Assembly: GCA_032173965.1 (NCBI GenBank)
Contig: CM063285.1
Location: 21,735,660-21,799,659 of the forward strand
DNA from: Sitta carolinensis
Taxonomy: Eukaryota > Chordata > Aves > Passeriformes > Sittidae
Reading direction: 5' to 3'
DNA: 64,000 bases
In this document: positions 15,047 through 28,163 of the stretch, piece by piece
How the letters are laid out: every line of letters begins with the position of its first letter
How positions within the stretch are numbered: the stretch's first letter is position 1
Notes under the pieces: generated by a model
Database searches by the model: none
The model's input: only the letters and a program-made list of their open reading frames with translations
Told to the model about the DNA's origin: nothing
Program-made: the position numbers and the translations under genes

Positions 15047-15069
15047 TTTTTTTCTTTCTTTTTTTTTCT
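14993..15069 (+). repeat. 77-nt uninterrupted pyrimidine tract
   Basis: Only T and C occur, mostly T runs separated by single C (TTTTTC-like units) after a short CT repeat. On the minus strand it produces a spurious lysine/arginine-rich reading frame. It lies 165 bp downstream of the solo LTR in intron 1. Confidence 0.95.
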
Positions 15070-15735
15070 GCTTACATAGCAGATGCTCCAAGAGCACAAG
15101 AGCAGTACAGTGTTAGTTCAGCGATGGCACCGTGGTGCCTGTCCTTAACTGGAGGCTGCTACAGGCTTTGTGACAATGGTGTTAAGGCTTGTTTGGGAAG
15201 TCTTGCGCTGCTGGAGTGGCAGCTTCGAGTAAACCATGGTTAAAATCACAGAATGGCTTTCTGCACTCTGACTATCCCTTGTAATCATGCTTGTGTGCAT
15301 GTTGGCAAGGAGGTACCATCAGCTCTTACTGATGTGTTGTTTTTTTAGGTGTGTGTTTGTGGGGGGGCTTTTTGTTTGGTTTATTTTAATGTTTAGTGAT
15401 TAGTGTAGTAAAGTGATTTTTTTGTATTTCTTTATCAGACTCAAACCACTTTCCATTAACAGGCAATATTAAATAGGAACCTTGCTTTTTCTGGGGAAAA
15501 ACAAATCACTTTTTGCCTAACTGAAAAACCTGTAAGCCAAAGCATGAGATGCTCTAGTCGGCATGTATAATGCATAGGTCAGAAAACCTGATAAAGTCTG
15601 GCTTCCTATGTTACAGTGTTATCATTTAGCTTGGTAGTTTGTAAGTTATGCAGCTGTGAAAGAACAACATTTTGGTGGAAGTCTGGAAGCTGTTCCTAGT
15701 CAGGAAACTCACAGTTCCTGAAATTATCTCTTGGA

Positions 15736-15737
<2 letters not shown>

Positions 15738-15767
<30 letters not shown>
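15738..15767 (+). repeat. Poly(T) run, 30 nt
   Basis: Homopolymer T in intron 1, followed by AAACTTAGG. It could be the poly(A) tail of a minus-strand retrocopy, but the neighbouring sequence is not recognisable. Confidence 0.9.
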
Positions 15768-15772
<5 letters not shown>

Positions 15773-18700
15773 TAGGTTTGCCCCCATATCCTGCTTCCTT
15801 TGACAATGTAACTTGATTATTTAGATCTAATGGGGCCTTCTGAACAGTGTAAGATATGATAACAGCATTGTTCCCAGTGAGAAATCTTCTATGAGCAGAC
15901 CTTGGGTTTGAGTTTGTCACTTCCAGGGAGTTGCAGTACCAGACTGCCAGGTCCAGTGGGGGACAAAAAGCTAACCCTGGGATCCTGCAATGCATTTGGC
16001 CACAGCATAGAACTATTGGCACTATTGCTAAGTGCTGCTTTTGTTTCCCTCTGTAAAAAAGGGGTAATTCTCTAACAGGCGAGAGTTTGAAATAATTATC
16101 TTAGCATAGAAATAGTGTAACATAGATGTGGTTTTACCTTCTGTCTTCCTTTTTTAGCAAAATGAGGCAGTTAGGCATGGACAGCCCACTACACCCCGTG
16201 CCCTTCTGCACACTTTTTCTTGTAGCTTTTCAAATAGTGTCTGGATTCTGAATCTCATATTCCCAGATGGTGTTGTTAAGCTTGGTAAAATTTTCTGGTT
16301 CATACCTAGTTTGAAAAGGTTTCAGAGAAAACAACCCCCCTGGAGACTTCTAGCATGAAAAATTATTTTTCTAGGTACACAAATGCACAAAGAAAACATC
16401 TTTGAAAATAAAAGAGCTGTTGAATAGGGCCTATATATTTTTACCCTCAGATAACTTATAAATAGGTGAAAAACTTTTGCTTTTAAAAAAGTTGTTAAAT
16501 GTGGATAGAAACCAAATGGGGATAGAAAAATTGCATCCAGAAAGGAACTTTTCAGAAATAAAAACTTTATTGAGAATTTACAGGAGTCAGTGGAAAATCT
16601 TTTCTCAAAGTTGCTTTTGCTTGAGTACTGTAATGCCTTGTTCTGTCAAACTCCTGAGTATGTGCTTGACTTGACATTCCAGACGAACTCCTCCAGTGCT
16701 AATATGCTGAAGGTATGTACATGTTCAATGGTTCAAGTCCTACATAGAAAGGAAAACAAGGGAAAACTGAGCTCTCAGTGCAATTTCTGTGGTAGTTTTT
16801 GCTACAGCTAAAAGGGAAAATGTCCTTGTGTACATTTAGGAGAAGAATGGTTCCATGCTTAGAGTCAAGAAAAATATCACTGGGTTGTTTGGGGAAAAAG
16901 TATAGTTCCTTTGTACAGGGTTAGTAGTGTGTCTTGGTGAGTTTTATGTGTTGGCTGCTCTTTGCCAAATGTGTTGACTTTTTTTAAGTGCAGTTTTTAG
17001 TGCTCAGTGTGGTAATCTTCAGTCCTTTTACCTTCCTGTTTCTGTGTTCCTAAAATCTGAACACATTTTTTAAGATTAGTTACATTTTGTAACTATTTCT
17101 TTATTCTTTATGGTTTAGCAGACTGCTGGTAAAAATATCCTGAGGCATGCTTTTGGCAGTCATCACACTGTTATCATAAAGGTTAAAACCAGGTTAAAAG
17201 AAAAAATGATGTACATATAAAAAAAAGAAGTAGAAAATGTATCAAATACTGGAAAACTAATTTTTTATGAAACAATCCATACAACTTTGTCTTTTAACAC
17301 AAAAAATATAATCATTTCATTAAAAGGAATTTTTTTCAGATTGTTTAATTAAATAAGAATGTACTACCAAATCAAGGTGTAACAGGGTTAATAAAAACAG
17401 GGTATACTGGGTCACTTCCCAAAAGGCTTTTTCTCTGTCTTGTAATAATGTGGTTTTGATTTTGATTGTGAACTGTGCCAGATCTGTCTTTTGATATGAT
17501 TTTGAGTATCTGCAAATGCAATTTCTTTAGTTAAAATTAGAAGTGTGCTTTAAATCAAAGATGATCTTAGTGAAAAGAAACATGAAAGTAATTTTCATGA
17601 CCTGGTGATGACCTCCTTGTTGCTTGAGTCTCTCAGTGTGGGACATTCCTGCCTATTTGTGAGATGTATGTATCCACAAAGGTTAAGAAGTGCTTGTATA
17701 CAGTTAGAAAAGATTTTGCGGCTACACTCCTCAGTACCGTTCCTGTTTGTTGTATTGTTTGAGAATTAAGAGCTTGATAGATGTGTTTTGGATCAGGCAC
17801 CACATCATTTTCCTATTTGATTTGTGTTATTATTTCCTAGGTTACCTTTTTTCTTCATTTAGAGAGGTCTTCCTTCTCAAAGTGCCTCGAACGCCTCAAG
17901 TGGGAATGCTGCTGTAGGGCTTCTCAGGAGATGCTTTTTGCTGTGTTATGCTCTCTTCTGTGGGCTGGCTAGTTTGCTACTTCATGAGCTCTCTAGACGT
18001 GAACAATGGCAGTATGTACGAGAAAAGTAATTTCAGAAATCTCAGAATATTTTGAATAAAGGTACAAAATGTATGAATCCAGCTTTTAAAACATACCAGA
18101 CTTTATTATACCTCTTCTTATACTTTGCCAGCCTTCTACACTTGCATAAAATTGAACTAAAATGCAATAAATCTAGAGGGTAGGGCATAATTTTCCTCCT
18201 GGTTTCAGTCCTTTAATATTGGTCTGAATTTCAGAAGTGTGGCAAAAATCTCAGCTCCTGGTATTTTACTACAGTTACTAAAAAATATAAGTGACTACGC
18301 AGGAAAATGTGGTGAAAATGCTCAGACTGATTTCAGATACCACTGATAGAAGTAACAAAAGCCCTTGGACTTCTATTAGTGAACAAAATTGTCCTTGAAT
18401 AAGATGTACCTTTTCACTAACATGATGTTTCCTCTGCATTGTCAAAAAAGAGCTTGTCTGATGTACTACTAGTAACATAAAAGAGGAAGGAAGTTTCAAG
18501 TGAGATGAAAGGGACCACAAAAGATGGATTTTCTGTAGCTGCTTTGTATTGCTCAGAGGAAACAGTAATTAGACAGTGCTAGGAATTACTCCTTGGTTAC
18601 TGGCCCTGCTGGTCATTGCACTTTAATGCCCTTGGCATATTGGAGGCAGAGTGGGCATAATGGTAGAGCATGGCTATTATTTGCCCTTTTGTGAGGAACG

Positions 18701-21058
18701 TGCCTTGTTACTTTGAAATAGCCTTTCTGTGTGCATTTAGAATAAATTCTAGGTAGGTTCATTTTATACCAAATTTCACAGAGCTCTATTGCCATACATA
18801 GGGTTCATTATTAAAAAAGGGGTTGCTTAGCTGCTGGTTGACTTTCTGCACTTACAGAATGCTGTTCAAGGTCAGGATTGCAATTTTTGTTGTTCTTGAC
18901 TGAGACCATGGCACAAGTCCTTTCTATAAATGTTGGAATGTCTTACAGCTCTTTGGAGGGAAAACCTAGTGGAGGCTCTGAGAAAAACTGAGAAGATAAA
19001 AAGCATTACAATTGTTCCCTATATGAGGAAAAATACCTGGTTTTAGGACACTGCAGTATGTGCTCTGAGCAGACATAAAAGCCATTACAGACTTTTTTGT
19101 TAACCATTTCTATCTTAAGAAGGCTGTTATGTGTCTCAGCTGTACAGCTGTACTGTGTTTTTCAGTGCCAAGGTCAATGTCTGTATGCAGTTTTTTTGTC
19201 TGGAGCTCCCTTATTTAAAGGCAAAACATCTCCCGAAAGCCTTCTGGATCCACTCACATCTGCTGTGGAGACAAAGGATTTGTCTGGTTCAGTTATCTCC
19301 ATCATTAATATTGAGTCATAAAGCTGTTGTGTGATTCACTTCTTCCTCTTACGCATGAAGTTTGATTTTATTAGCCTCTGCACCAGTTCAGCTTCCTCTC
19401 CTTAAACTATTATACTATCTTGCTAGGAGGATTAATCACTTCTTTTCTTTTCTTTTTAATGTGTAAGATGATATGAGGGGCATTTTCCAAAGGGTATATG
19501 TATTTCAAACATACATGAGTGTGAACAGACAGATCTTCTCCAAGCATACAGGTCTGCATTTCTACCTGACTGACTATAAATAAATTACTAAGGTAAAATA
19601 CCAGTTTTTATTTAAAATTTTTACATAACACTGAAAATTTCTGGAGCTAATATTGCAATGTTTGGATATGTAGTGTTGCTCTACTAGTGTTGATCACTAC
19701 CCATTTAGCCATTATTTTCTTCTGCTTTATAATGACATAATTTAACCACTGCTGTCTGAAGCACAAGTACAATTGAGATTTACTGCTGGTTATCACATAG
19801 GCTTCATACCTTAAACGCAGAAACTTGAGAGAGCATTAGCTGCTAAAATCAGGCACTTTCCCATCAGGGTTTCATAGAGTTTGCCAGGTTTTTAAGGCTA
19901 CAATGCAGATGTATTTAATCTAGAAGACAGCCCCCCCCCAACCCCCAGCATTTGAAATGACAGAACTCTGTTAAAAATTATTTATATCAAAAGTGTAATA
20001 ATAATTTTTAAGACTGGAAGAAGCTACTTGGGTATCTATTGATTTCTGAGAATAGTGGCATAAATCAGGTAGGTTGTGTTCTGCTGTAGATGATGTCCCT
20101 GTTAGTCATCACAAGTCAATTTTCCATATTTTTTCCACATAGGAGCAAAGTAGCAGCATAATTAACTTTTGTACTTTTTCCTTCTGTAATTTTTATAAAA
20201 GGTCACTTTATAACACTTTCTGTAACCTCCATGGCAAATAATCAAAGAAGGTAAGATCAGTAAATATTTGGGCTCATCTAAGCAAAGGAAGCTGAATAAA
20301 TATGCCAGTGCAAAAGGAACTGCTATTCTGTAACATGCTGTCTACACAAGGGACTTGTTCCAGGGGTACATTTTTGAGGAAATTTTATCCCTTTCCCTTG
20401 GTTGGCAGTGACCAATGCACTTCAGCATCATCTGCCTGAATCACAGGCAGCCCACAGGTTTTTTCACACAGTGTTAGATTGTGACAAAATAGCAGTGAAA
20501 TAAAAGAATGTTCCAGTTACCAATCAAGAAGGAACATCCAGTACCAAGAGCCTTGGTGGAGTAACAAGTGCTACTGCTGCTGCCTCAGAAAGGCTCCTGG
20601 GAATCCATGAAGCAAGGCTGGAGGTTTACCACTAGTTATTTCCTATTTCTCTTAAGCAGAGAAATTATATTTCCCAAGGACCCAGAACGTCCTTGTAACA
20701 GAAACTGTGGTACTTTTCAATCAGAAATAGCTCTTCTCTAAGGAGAGAGAGCAATGCAGGGAGTTTTGGTTGGTAAAGATGAATTCTGTGCTTCCCTTGC
20801 ACGTGCTGGTGCAGCCTAGGGCCCAAGGCAGTGCAGCCCTGAATGCTGCCTAATTTTGCTTTCCTCCTGGAAAATGGCCTTGCAGTGAGTTCTGGGGAAT
20901 GATGCTACAGAGGAGGAGCCCTGGCCTGACTTTACTCCTTCAGCTCTTTTCAGATTTGCTTCATACTCTGGGCACTGCTGGGAAAATCATGGTGTCCATC
21001 ATTTCCAGCTTGGAAGTTGCTGCTGCACAAGTCGATGACTGCGCTTTCAGCAAGGGGG

Positions 21059-21275
21059 ATCATAGGGTGGTTGGGGTTGGAAGGAGCCTTACAGGTCATC
21101 TAGTTCCAGCTCCCCTGATGTGGTCACGGATCCTTACACTAGACAGGTTGCTCAAAGCCCCATCCAACCTGGCTTTGAACACTTCCAAGGAATGGGCATC
21201 TACAGCTTCTCTGGACATCCTGTTCCAGTGCCTCGCCACCCTCACAATAAAGAATTTCTTCTAATCTAAACCTAC
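21059..21275 (-). mobile_element. CR1 LINE fragment, 3' portion, in CPE intron 1
   Basis: The stretch from ATCATAGGGTGG through GGTTGGAAGGAGCC, GTTGCTCAAAGCCCC and AAGAATTTCTTCTAATC is the reverse complement of the well-known avian CR1 3' region. The CR1 3' end is therefore at the left, and the element is truncated at its 5' end on the right, as most CR1 copies are. About 217 bp survive. The plus-strand open frame across it is not a gene. Confidence 0.9.
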
Positions 21276-23600
21276 ATAGCAATGTTTAATTTGGCCTGCA
21301 TAATTTACTGAAAAAGAATTATTTATGTGTTTTCATTGTTTGTTTCCAGTAATAAGGGAGACCTTACTTTCATTTTTTTCAATTATTTGTCCAGCATTCC
21401 TGTCCAGTTCTTTGACTTTAAAGCCTGGAACCTAGATATAAATGTTGTGATTTTTTTTCTGATTTTTATTTCTTCTTTTCATGAAACAAGGATGAGGAAA
21501 AGCAGAGCCCAAATGTGTCTCCTGCTGGCAGCAGGCGTTTGAACTAGTTTAGCTTTGAAATTCCCCATATATTTGTTACATGCAAAAGGAATAAGATCGT
21601 TGAGCTTGGTCCTTTTGAAGTGCTCTGATAACTGGCAAGTGCCTACGTAGCTGAAGTGAAAAAGCTGACTCTAGAGTTTGCTGAAGAGAGAAAGCTTGTT
21701 AAAGAGAACTTGATGAGGAGCCATCATGAATACATGTCTAAATTATGTATCAACTTTCTCATAATCGGGTTTATTTTGATGATAAATTATTAGATTGAAA
21801 ATAAAAAAAAATCTTTTCTCTGTCTGCCAACCAAAACTTGAGGGATACAGTGAGTGCTTTTGAAATGAAAATTCAACTTGTTAAAAGGGAAAATCCTCCT
21901 CTCCTCCTGAGCACAGTGGAAGAGATGAATCTATTACATCCCAGAGCCAGCAACATAGCAGACAGAGAGTTACTCGTGACATCTTTGTAGTGCCAGTGTC
22001 ATTTACAAAGAATGCCAGGGTACATTTTGGTCCGTGGGTTTTCCTAGCAGTGAGAGCAGAAACTGGTAGGCAAAAAAACCTGTTTTGTGCTCTGACACAG
22101 ACTGGTAAGGGTGGTTCACAGATTGGTGAGGGTGAAAACCAATTTCATGTTTTTTTCTTAGGAACCTCATCCTCAGTGCCAAGTTAACGATACTTGCTGC
22201 TGTAACACTAAGTGATTGTGTAAATGCAAAGTCCTATGTAGTTTTCTTAGGGCAGGAGAAATGCCATCTGTTATAAAACTAAATTGGTTAATCCAGATGT
22301 GTATATAGAAGGTTATTTTTTTGCTTCTAAAATTCTGATGATTTTTTAAATCTGCTTTGAACTTGAGAGGCCTTTTTAACACACTTACACAGAATGAGGG
22401 GTTTGTGCATATCACATTCACTGTTTCTTATTAAGTTAAAAGGGTTTGATTAAATAATTAAACTTGTTTTGCTTTACAAGTGATTTGTTATGATTTAAAG
22501 AATCCTCACCAGCTGTATTGGATAGAACCATCAGTTTGTGCACAGTAACACCAATCTAGTAAGCAAAAATTGTTGTATTCTGTGGTAAAGCAGGTGGGCT
22601 TTTTCCAAAATGCTGGATGCAGTGCTACATTGTGCAACACTTCAGTGTAAGTGCAGCATATTGTGGAAAGATCACAGGGATGTGCCAGCAAAGAGCTGTA
22701 GGTGGGGACTGCAGGAGCTGAGCAGATGCTTTGCCCACTTTTTGTGGGAGGCTGTGCCAAGTCCTGTAGCTGCCCGGGGGGGAGAGTGGGCTGTTGGAAA
22801 CCTGGAGAAAGCACTGAGTCATCCAGGACTTTTGTGGTGGAAATAGCTATCTTGGGCATGAGGTAATCTGTCTGGAGAATTTAATTTCCAATGCAAAGAC
22901 ACGGTAAGATCCTAGTTTGAAACCCAGCTCACAGGCTTTGTACTCAGTAGAATGGAAATTGCATCTTGATTTGCACATCAAGGCCTGCAGAAACAGCTGC
23001 TGCTTGTGAGGTTTCACTCCAGATTTAATGTGTTGAATGGAATTTATTGTTAACTCTGATTTTAAGCAGTAGTGTTCAAATAGTTATGAAAATTTCCAGA
23101 AAGAGCTTGAAACTGATTTTAAATCATAGCTGTTGAAAGTACATGTGATTTTTTTAAAGCAAGAGGTTGCCAAAAGATCCTTAATTTTCTTTTCATCTTA
23201 TTTTCTTCCATCGTATCTTCCAGCAGTTAATGGCAAGAAAGGGAAATACTAGTTTTTTCAAAAATCTTTGCTGTTGACTGTTGACCAGTTTCTGGCTTCA
23301 TGTAAGCTGCCTGTGAAACTTCTGGTCGTTTCTTGTTCAGCAAGGTTAGACCAATGGTACCTACCATCTTAGTAAATGTCCTAAATTTACATAAGGCCTA
23401 TCTAGTGATTTAGAAACTGATACTGCATTGTGGCTCTGTCTTTCAATGCCATTTTCTCCACAAATTGTGGAGATCAGCATTTCCATTGAAATGCTGTCAT
23501 GAGGCAGGTTCAAGACAGTTAGTTAGTTTACATGGTATTAGAAATCTAAATTTTCTAATTTGTTGATTTTTCTACCTTGAATCTTCATTTATTCTTTTAC

Positions 23601-23624
23601 TTTTTTTTTTTTTTTTTTTTTTTT
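23601..23624 (+). repeat. Poly(T) run, 24 nt
   Basis: Homopolymer in intron 1 with no recognisable retroelement beside it. Confidence 0.9.
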
Positions 23625-26600
23625 CCCATATTTGAAAGAGAAACCCATTTTATAATCTTTGGTATTCCATGTAGTTGATTGCTAGATAATTTATTTCTCT
23701 TTGAAATGCTAATAAAAATTTGGAGTGTAAAAAAGTTTTCAGTAATATTTAATGAATTAATTTCTTGCCAGCAAGGTTCTGAGATTTTTTTTCTGCCATT
23801 TATCTACAAGAGAAGTTTGCTGGTTGCCATATTAAAAATGACAAGCAACTGTAAGTTATCAGAAACACTAAATTTATTATTTCAGGAATGTTTTTGGCTT
23901 TTCCATAGGATATACAGGAAAGCAGAAAGACTCAATTTTTTAAGGGTATTTAAGTCTGGTTTGCAAAAGAGTTCCTTAAGCACTTAAACTTCCCAGGACT
24001 TAATTGTTTTTCTTCCATATGGTTTTCAGTTTCACGAGTAAAATACTGTACATTTTAAGGCTAACTGCTTGACATCAGACCATGGCTAGTGGCATGATGT
24101 TGTCTTGACTTGCAGGATATATAATTAGTAGGTGGTAAACTTTTGGTCCCTATGTTGTAGAAAATTACTGTCTTTACTGTACAAATTCAGCCTGACCTGA
24201 AAATGGCAGCAGTTAGTCACTGTTAATTGGATGATGACCTGTCTAGCATTAATGATGTACAAGCTGTTCCTAGGAAACTGTGGAAGACCTTTGCTGACAG
24301 TAACTGCAGAAGCGAATGGTGACATTCACAATGTTTGCCAGGCACCAGAAATGCACGACAGTTTCAAATACTTTTTTTCCTCAATCGTTTATCAGGTTGT
24401 AATGAATGTACCACACATAGTCTATCTCAGAGGGTTGTAAAAGCCTTATGAAAGCCATAATGATGTGATGGCTTAGGTTTCAACAGAATTACTAAGATAT
24501 TTATAAACTTGATTGCTACATTTCATTTCTTATATTAGAATTCACTCATTCATTCCTTATCACAAACCTCTGTATCTGAGCTGAAATTAGGTGTAAGGAT
24601 TTATAAATGACAGATATTGTTTGCAAGACATACTTTTGCTACTGTGAATGACAGGCTATCATTTATCAAGATACATCATCAGAAAATTAATAAAATTCAT
24701 TACAGAAGAATTTTAAATATTCAGACAATGTAAATATTCCTTTGTGTTTGTTTTATCTTAGACCCTGGGAATCCATTAAAACGATCTTACTTTTTTCTGA
24801 GGGTGTCAAATAAATGAGAAAAGCCAGTTGTTATTTCTTTAAGCTTCTTCTTTAAAGCCACTTCCAGTTCTGTTAATGAAAGAGAAGTTTTTCTACTGGT
24901 TTGAAGACACTGTTTAAAAGTTCGTCATCAAATTGACATTTACAGAGTCTTAATTTAAAAGAAAAATAAAAATTCTATGAGGCAGTTGCAGTTACAGAAC
25001 CTTATGAAGGGTGATTAAGGTCTGCATTAAATGGCTCGTGGGGGATTAATGGGAAGAGCAGCTCTTCCTCCAGCTAAGTATCATGCTGGCAACAGGTGAC
25101 CCAGAGCATGTTTTCTATGTGGGCTGGGCTGTTTTCCATAGAAGGCTGAAATTTGTAGAAATGGTGTGTGCAGGACATGTTCTATGACTAGACCAGGGAA
25201 TCCATAAAGTGCTATGGTTGAACGATCTGATTGCTGGCACCCTTGGCTTTTGAGGTGTCTGTTAGCCCATGCAGTGGAGGAGCAGCAGCAGCTGGTTCTT
25301 TCTGGTGCAGTAGTGGGCGTAGAATGCTGTCTGCATTGCACTGATGAAATGAATGAGTTTTCCTAAGATGTTTTGATACAGTAGGAAATTCAGTACTTAT
25401 ATTATAATTCAGAGTATTTCTTTGGTTGCTGTGCCTAGAATTAAGAAAGTGGTAGAGCTGGGAGCTGGCAGAGGTGTGGACAGGTGTGGACCAGGCATCC
25501 TTGTTTCTCTGCAGGCAGAGGATGGATAGGAAGTGGGTTTCTTTGCTTCAGAGACAGGGATAAGACAATGCCCAAGGGAGATAAAATATAAATACAGAAT
25601 TTACATTTTAAAGCAGGGCTGTTATTCAGTTCTCTGTTATCTTTTCCTTTTTGTTCTTTTTACATTTGCTTTTAGATACTTTAACTAATCTTTAACTCCT
25701 GATTTGCTAGCACAACTTAGGAGCTGTGCTGACACCTCAGTGCTAAGAGGATTCTTTGAATACTGGTTTCACATTTCGTGTTATAAGTTGTGTAATTTTT
25801 CTTTATCACTCCAGAAATTGGCATTTTTCCCTTTCCCTGACAATCACTCCCTTGTTTGTGGTGATGGGAAGTACTGTTCTCCTGTTCAAGCCCTCTGTGA
25901 CATGATGATTGGTATATTTGACCTAAGGAAAACGGGGCTGACCTCTTCAGTCACTTTTCTTAGGAAACTCTTTCTGTATTTCCAGTGACTCGTTACCTCT
26001 TTCTGGCTTATTTGGGATTTGAGCTGTGCTCTTGGCTCACTGTGGACCCTGTGTGACTGTTTCCATGAGTCCTAAACACCGTTAATGATTGTTTGGGGGA
26101 AGGCCAAGTAACACCCTATGGGAAACATATGTTTCTCTTTACTCATTTGAACCAGGCCTGTAAAATTCAAGTGTGTGAGAAAGGTGGGGGATTAATATAC
26201 AGGTCTGGGAACCAAAAGAAAACGTTTCTCCTTCAGGCTTCCTTAGGTGTGTCCTAGGGAAAAGCACAGGTGCAAAATGCAGCTGTGTTCATATTTATGG
26301 GAGTAATAATTTTGCCTGTTAGCTTGTGAAGTGTTTTCCCTGTACGTAATATGCCAATGTACATGTGTGTGAGTATTCAGAGTACATGCGATGTGCTGTG
26401 CTGCATATTTCATTATATAGTATCCATCTGTTTTCATGGGATCAGGCTGATTGCATGGTCTGATTACTCTTGATGATTAAACCTCTTGCATTCCCTGGTA
26501 TTAGCAGACAGAAAGAAACAGTAAATAGGATCTCAATGCCAAAAGAGGAAATGGAGGGGTTTAGTCACAATAATGACATTCGTCTGTCAGATGAAATGAA

Positions 26601-27221
26601 ACTGTTTCACTCAAATTAGGAAACTTTTAAACCTGTCTAGGAAAACATTTTAGGGATGAATCCATATTTATAAAGCCACCTTAACTGGAAGAAAAGGAAG
26701 CCATGGTATTAATAGCACTGTATGTGCTAGCATCTTATCACTGGATTAAGGTTAACAAGCACAGACTGAAGGGTTGTAAGTAGATATGGCTGCATGCTTG
26801 ATTAGCAATTACTTAGGGCTTGTTTGTGTAACATTTTTCCTGGCTTGAATTTGCCCCTTTAATAGTGCTAAAGGCTATCACAAAGTGTGGTTGGATACTA
26901 TCCAGAGCCTATAATAAACTAAATGTTTGATTAAAGCAGTTACAACAGAACTGCATTTTAAAATGAAAAGCATAAGGGAAAAGGAGCTTCAGCCTAGAAA
27001 AAAGCACATTCCTCATATTAGTTCCAGGACATCTCTCTTGATCTCATTCAGTTATTTACATGTACACTAAAACCTCCCTGGAATGAGGGCCCAGAATGTA
27101 GTCTTTTAAAAGGTAAATCCTTCACTGCTCCATAAGACATATGTTGTGTGGTTTTAATGTCCATGGTCAAGAGAATGAATCTATTTAGCAGTTGGGAATA
27201 TTGGATGACTTTTTTATACAA

Positions 27222-27345
27222 AGAATATATATTGAATATATGTTACACATTTAATATGTGTATTGTATGGCTATGTTACATGTATACAATTTACATAAAA
27301 TATGCACATAAGCATTCAATACAGATTATATATATATGGAATATA
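27222..27345. repeat. AT-rich low-complexity region with TATA repeats
   Basis: Alternating AT runs such as ATTATATATATATGG near 27325, with related ATATAT words on both sides. It is located 620 bp upstream of CPE exon 2. Confidence 0.7.
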
Positions 27346-27966
27346 TAAGCATATATCTAATACTGTTTATTAGAATGTTAAATGGAAATTATTGATTTTA
27401 TGAGTTAGGTTGTTGTACTTGATTCATAAAATCTGAGCTGAATATCCAAAACACCTGATGAGTAATACTTTTTTCAGATCACTGTGATCAACAGCTGTTC
27501 ACTGGCATTTCTTTCATGAAAGAATTGCAGTTTAATGCATGCATAGTAGAATAAGCTTAGCCTAATCTTGGAGAGAACAGTTAAGATAAGAAGTTCTGTT
27601 AGTGTCAGTTTATATATTCTAAAACTACGCAATCAAGACACACTTTTGTAGTGTTGATGCATCAACTGCCTTAGATCTCAACAGTAGGTAATGTTAGTGT
27701 TGGTGCTTAGCCTTTATTTTGGCACACTGTGTTGTCCTCTTTTCTTCTCCTCTGCCTTTGGCAACCAGCTGAATATTAATTAGCATTTGTTAAGCAAGTT
27801 TAGAAAAAGCTCTAAATTCTTTTTCTGCAGGAGGTTTGAAGCTTCCTGGGAATACTATGCCCAGTTGTTATAATAGTCATACCCACATCTCAGGTGTGCT
27901 GTGTGATCCTGTCCATGGGTGATTTTTATATGTTTTTCTAAGACATGTTCTTCCTTTTTCTTGCAG

Positions 27967-28163
27967 GAGAGCCAGAATTTAAATATGTTGGGAATATGCA
28001 TGGAAATGAAGCTGTTGGAAGGGAGTTACTCATCTTCTTGGCGCAGTACTTGTGTAATGAATACCAGAAAGGAAATGATACTATTATCAACCTGATCCAT
28101 AGCACACGTATCCATATCATGCCATCTTTGAACCCAGATGGCTTTGAGAAGGCAGCATCCCAG
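27967..28163 (+). CDS. CPE: CPE exon 2 (first zinc-binding motif)
   Basis: The acceptor TTTTTCTTGCAG precedes a 197-nt exon: two bases finishing a Gly codon, then 65 codons starting [19 protein letters not shown] and ending GFEKAASQ. It encodes the first zinc-binding part of the M14 peptidase, with the HGNE motif (His at 27999-28001, Glu at 28008-28010). An N-glycosylation sequon NDT follows QKG. The near-identity of these segments to vertebrate CPE, as I remember it, separates it from CPN, CPD, CPM and CPZ. The end is set by phase-0 continuation into exon 3 (PGELKDW). This leaves a weak donor, GTTTGT at 28164, with GTAAGG only 4 nt further on. The first in-frame Met inside the exon is at 27996. 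Confidence 0.97.

Larger units (their letters stand above)
14829..21058 (+). other. CPE intron 1, middle block (no gene seen)
   Basis: Apart from the pyrimidine tract and a 30-nt T run, this stretch is ordinary AT-rich intron. A C-rich run lies near 19931-19939. No reading frame resembles a known protein. Confidence 0.75.
21276..27966 (+). other. CPE intron 1, 3' block (no gene seen)
   Basis: This is AT-rich intron up to the exon 2 acceptor. It contains a 24-nt T run (23601-23624), a pair of adjacent small hairpins (23455-23496) and an AT-rich stretch with TATA repeats (about 27222-27345). Open frames near 22506-22859 on both strands show no domain and no splice context. The last 25 bases are pyrimidine-rich and end in CAG before exon 2. 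Confidence 0.78.

Noticed and set aside
14732..15097. Minus-strand 121-codon open frame rich in Lys
   Set aside because: Its lysine/arginine block is the translation of the T-rich pyrimidine tract, and the rest overlaps the solo LTR. There is no domain or splice context.
15696..16022. Minus-strand 108-codon open frame in intron 1
   Set aside because: Poly-Lys from a 30-nt T run joined to unrelated sequence, so a chance frame.
20899..21264. Plus-strand 121-codon open frame
   Set aside because: Its 3' half is the antisense of a CR1 3' fragment that is mostly the non-coding end of the LINE, so it is not a gene.
22506..22859. Overlapping open frames on both strands in intron 1
   Set aside because: No recognisable motif, no splice sites in phase with CPE, and both strands are open, which points to base composition and not coding.
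1..27966. Search for CPE exon 1 in the window
   Set aside because: No GC-rich segment encoding the signal peptide, Arg-rich propeptide or the start of the catalytic domain was found, so exon 1 must lie upstream.
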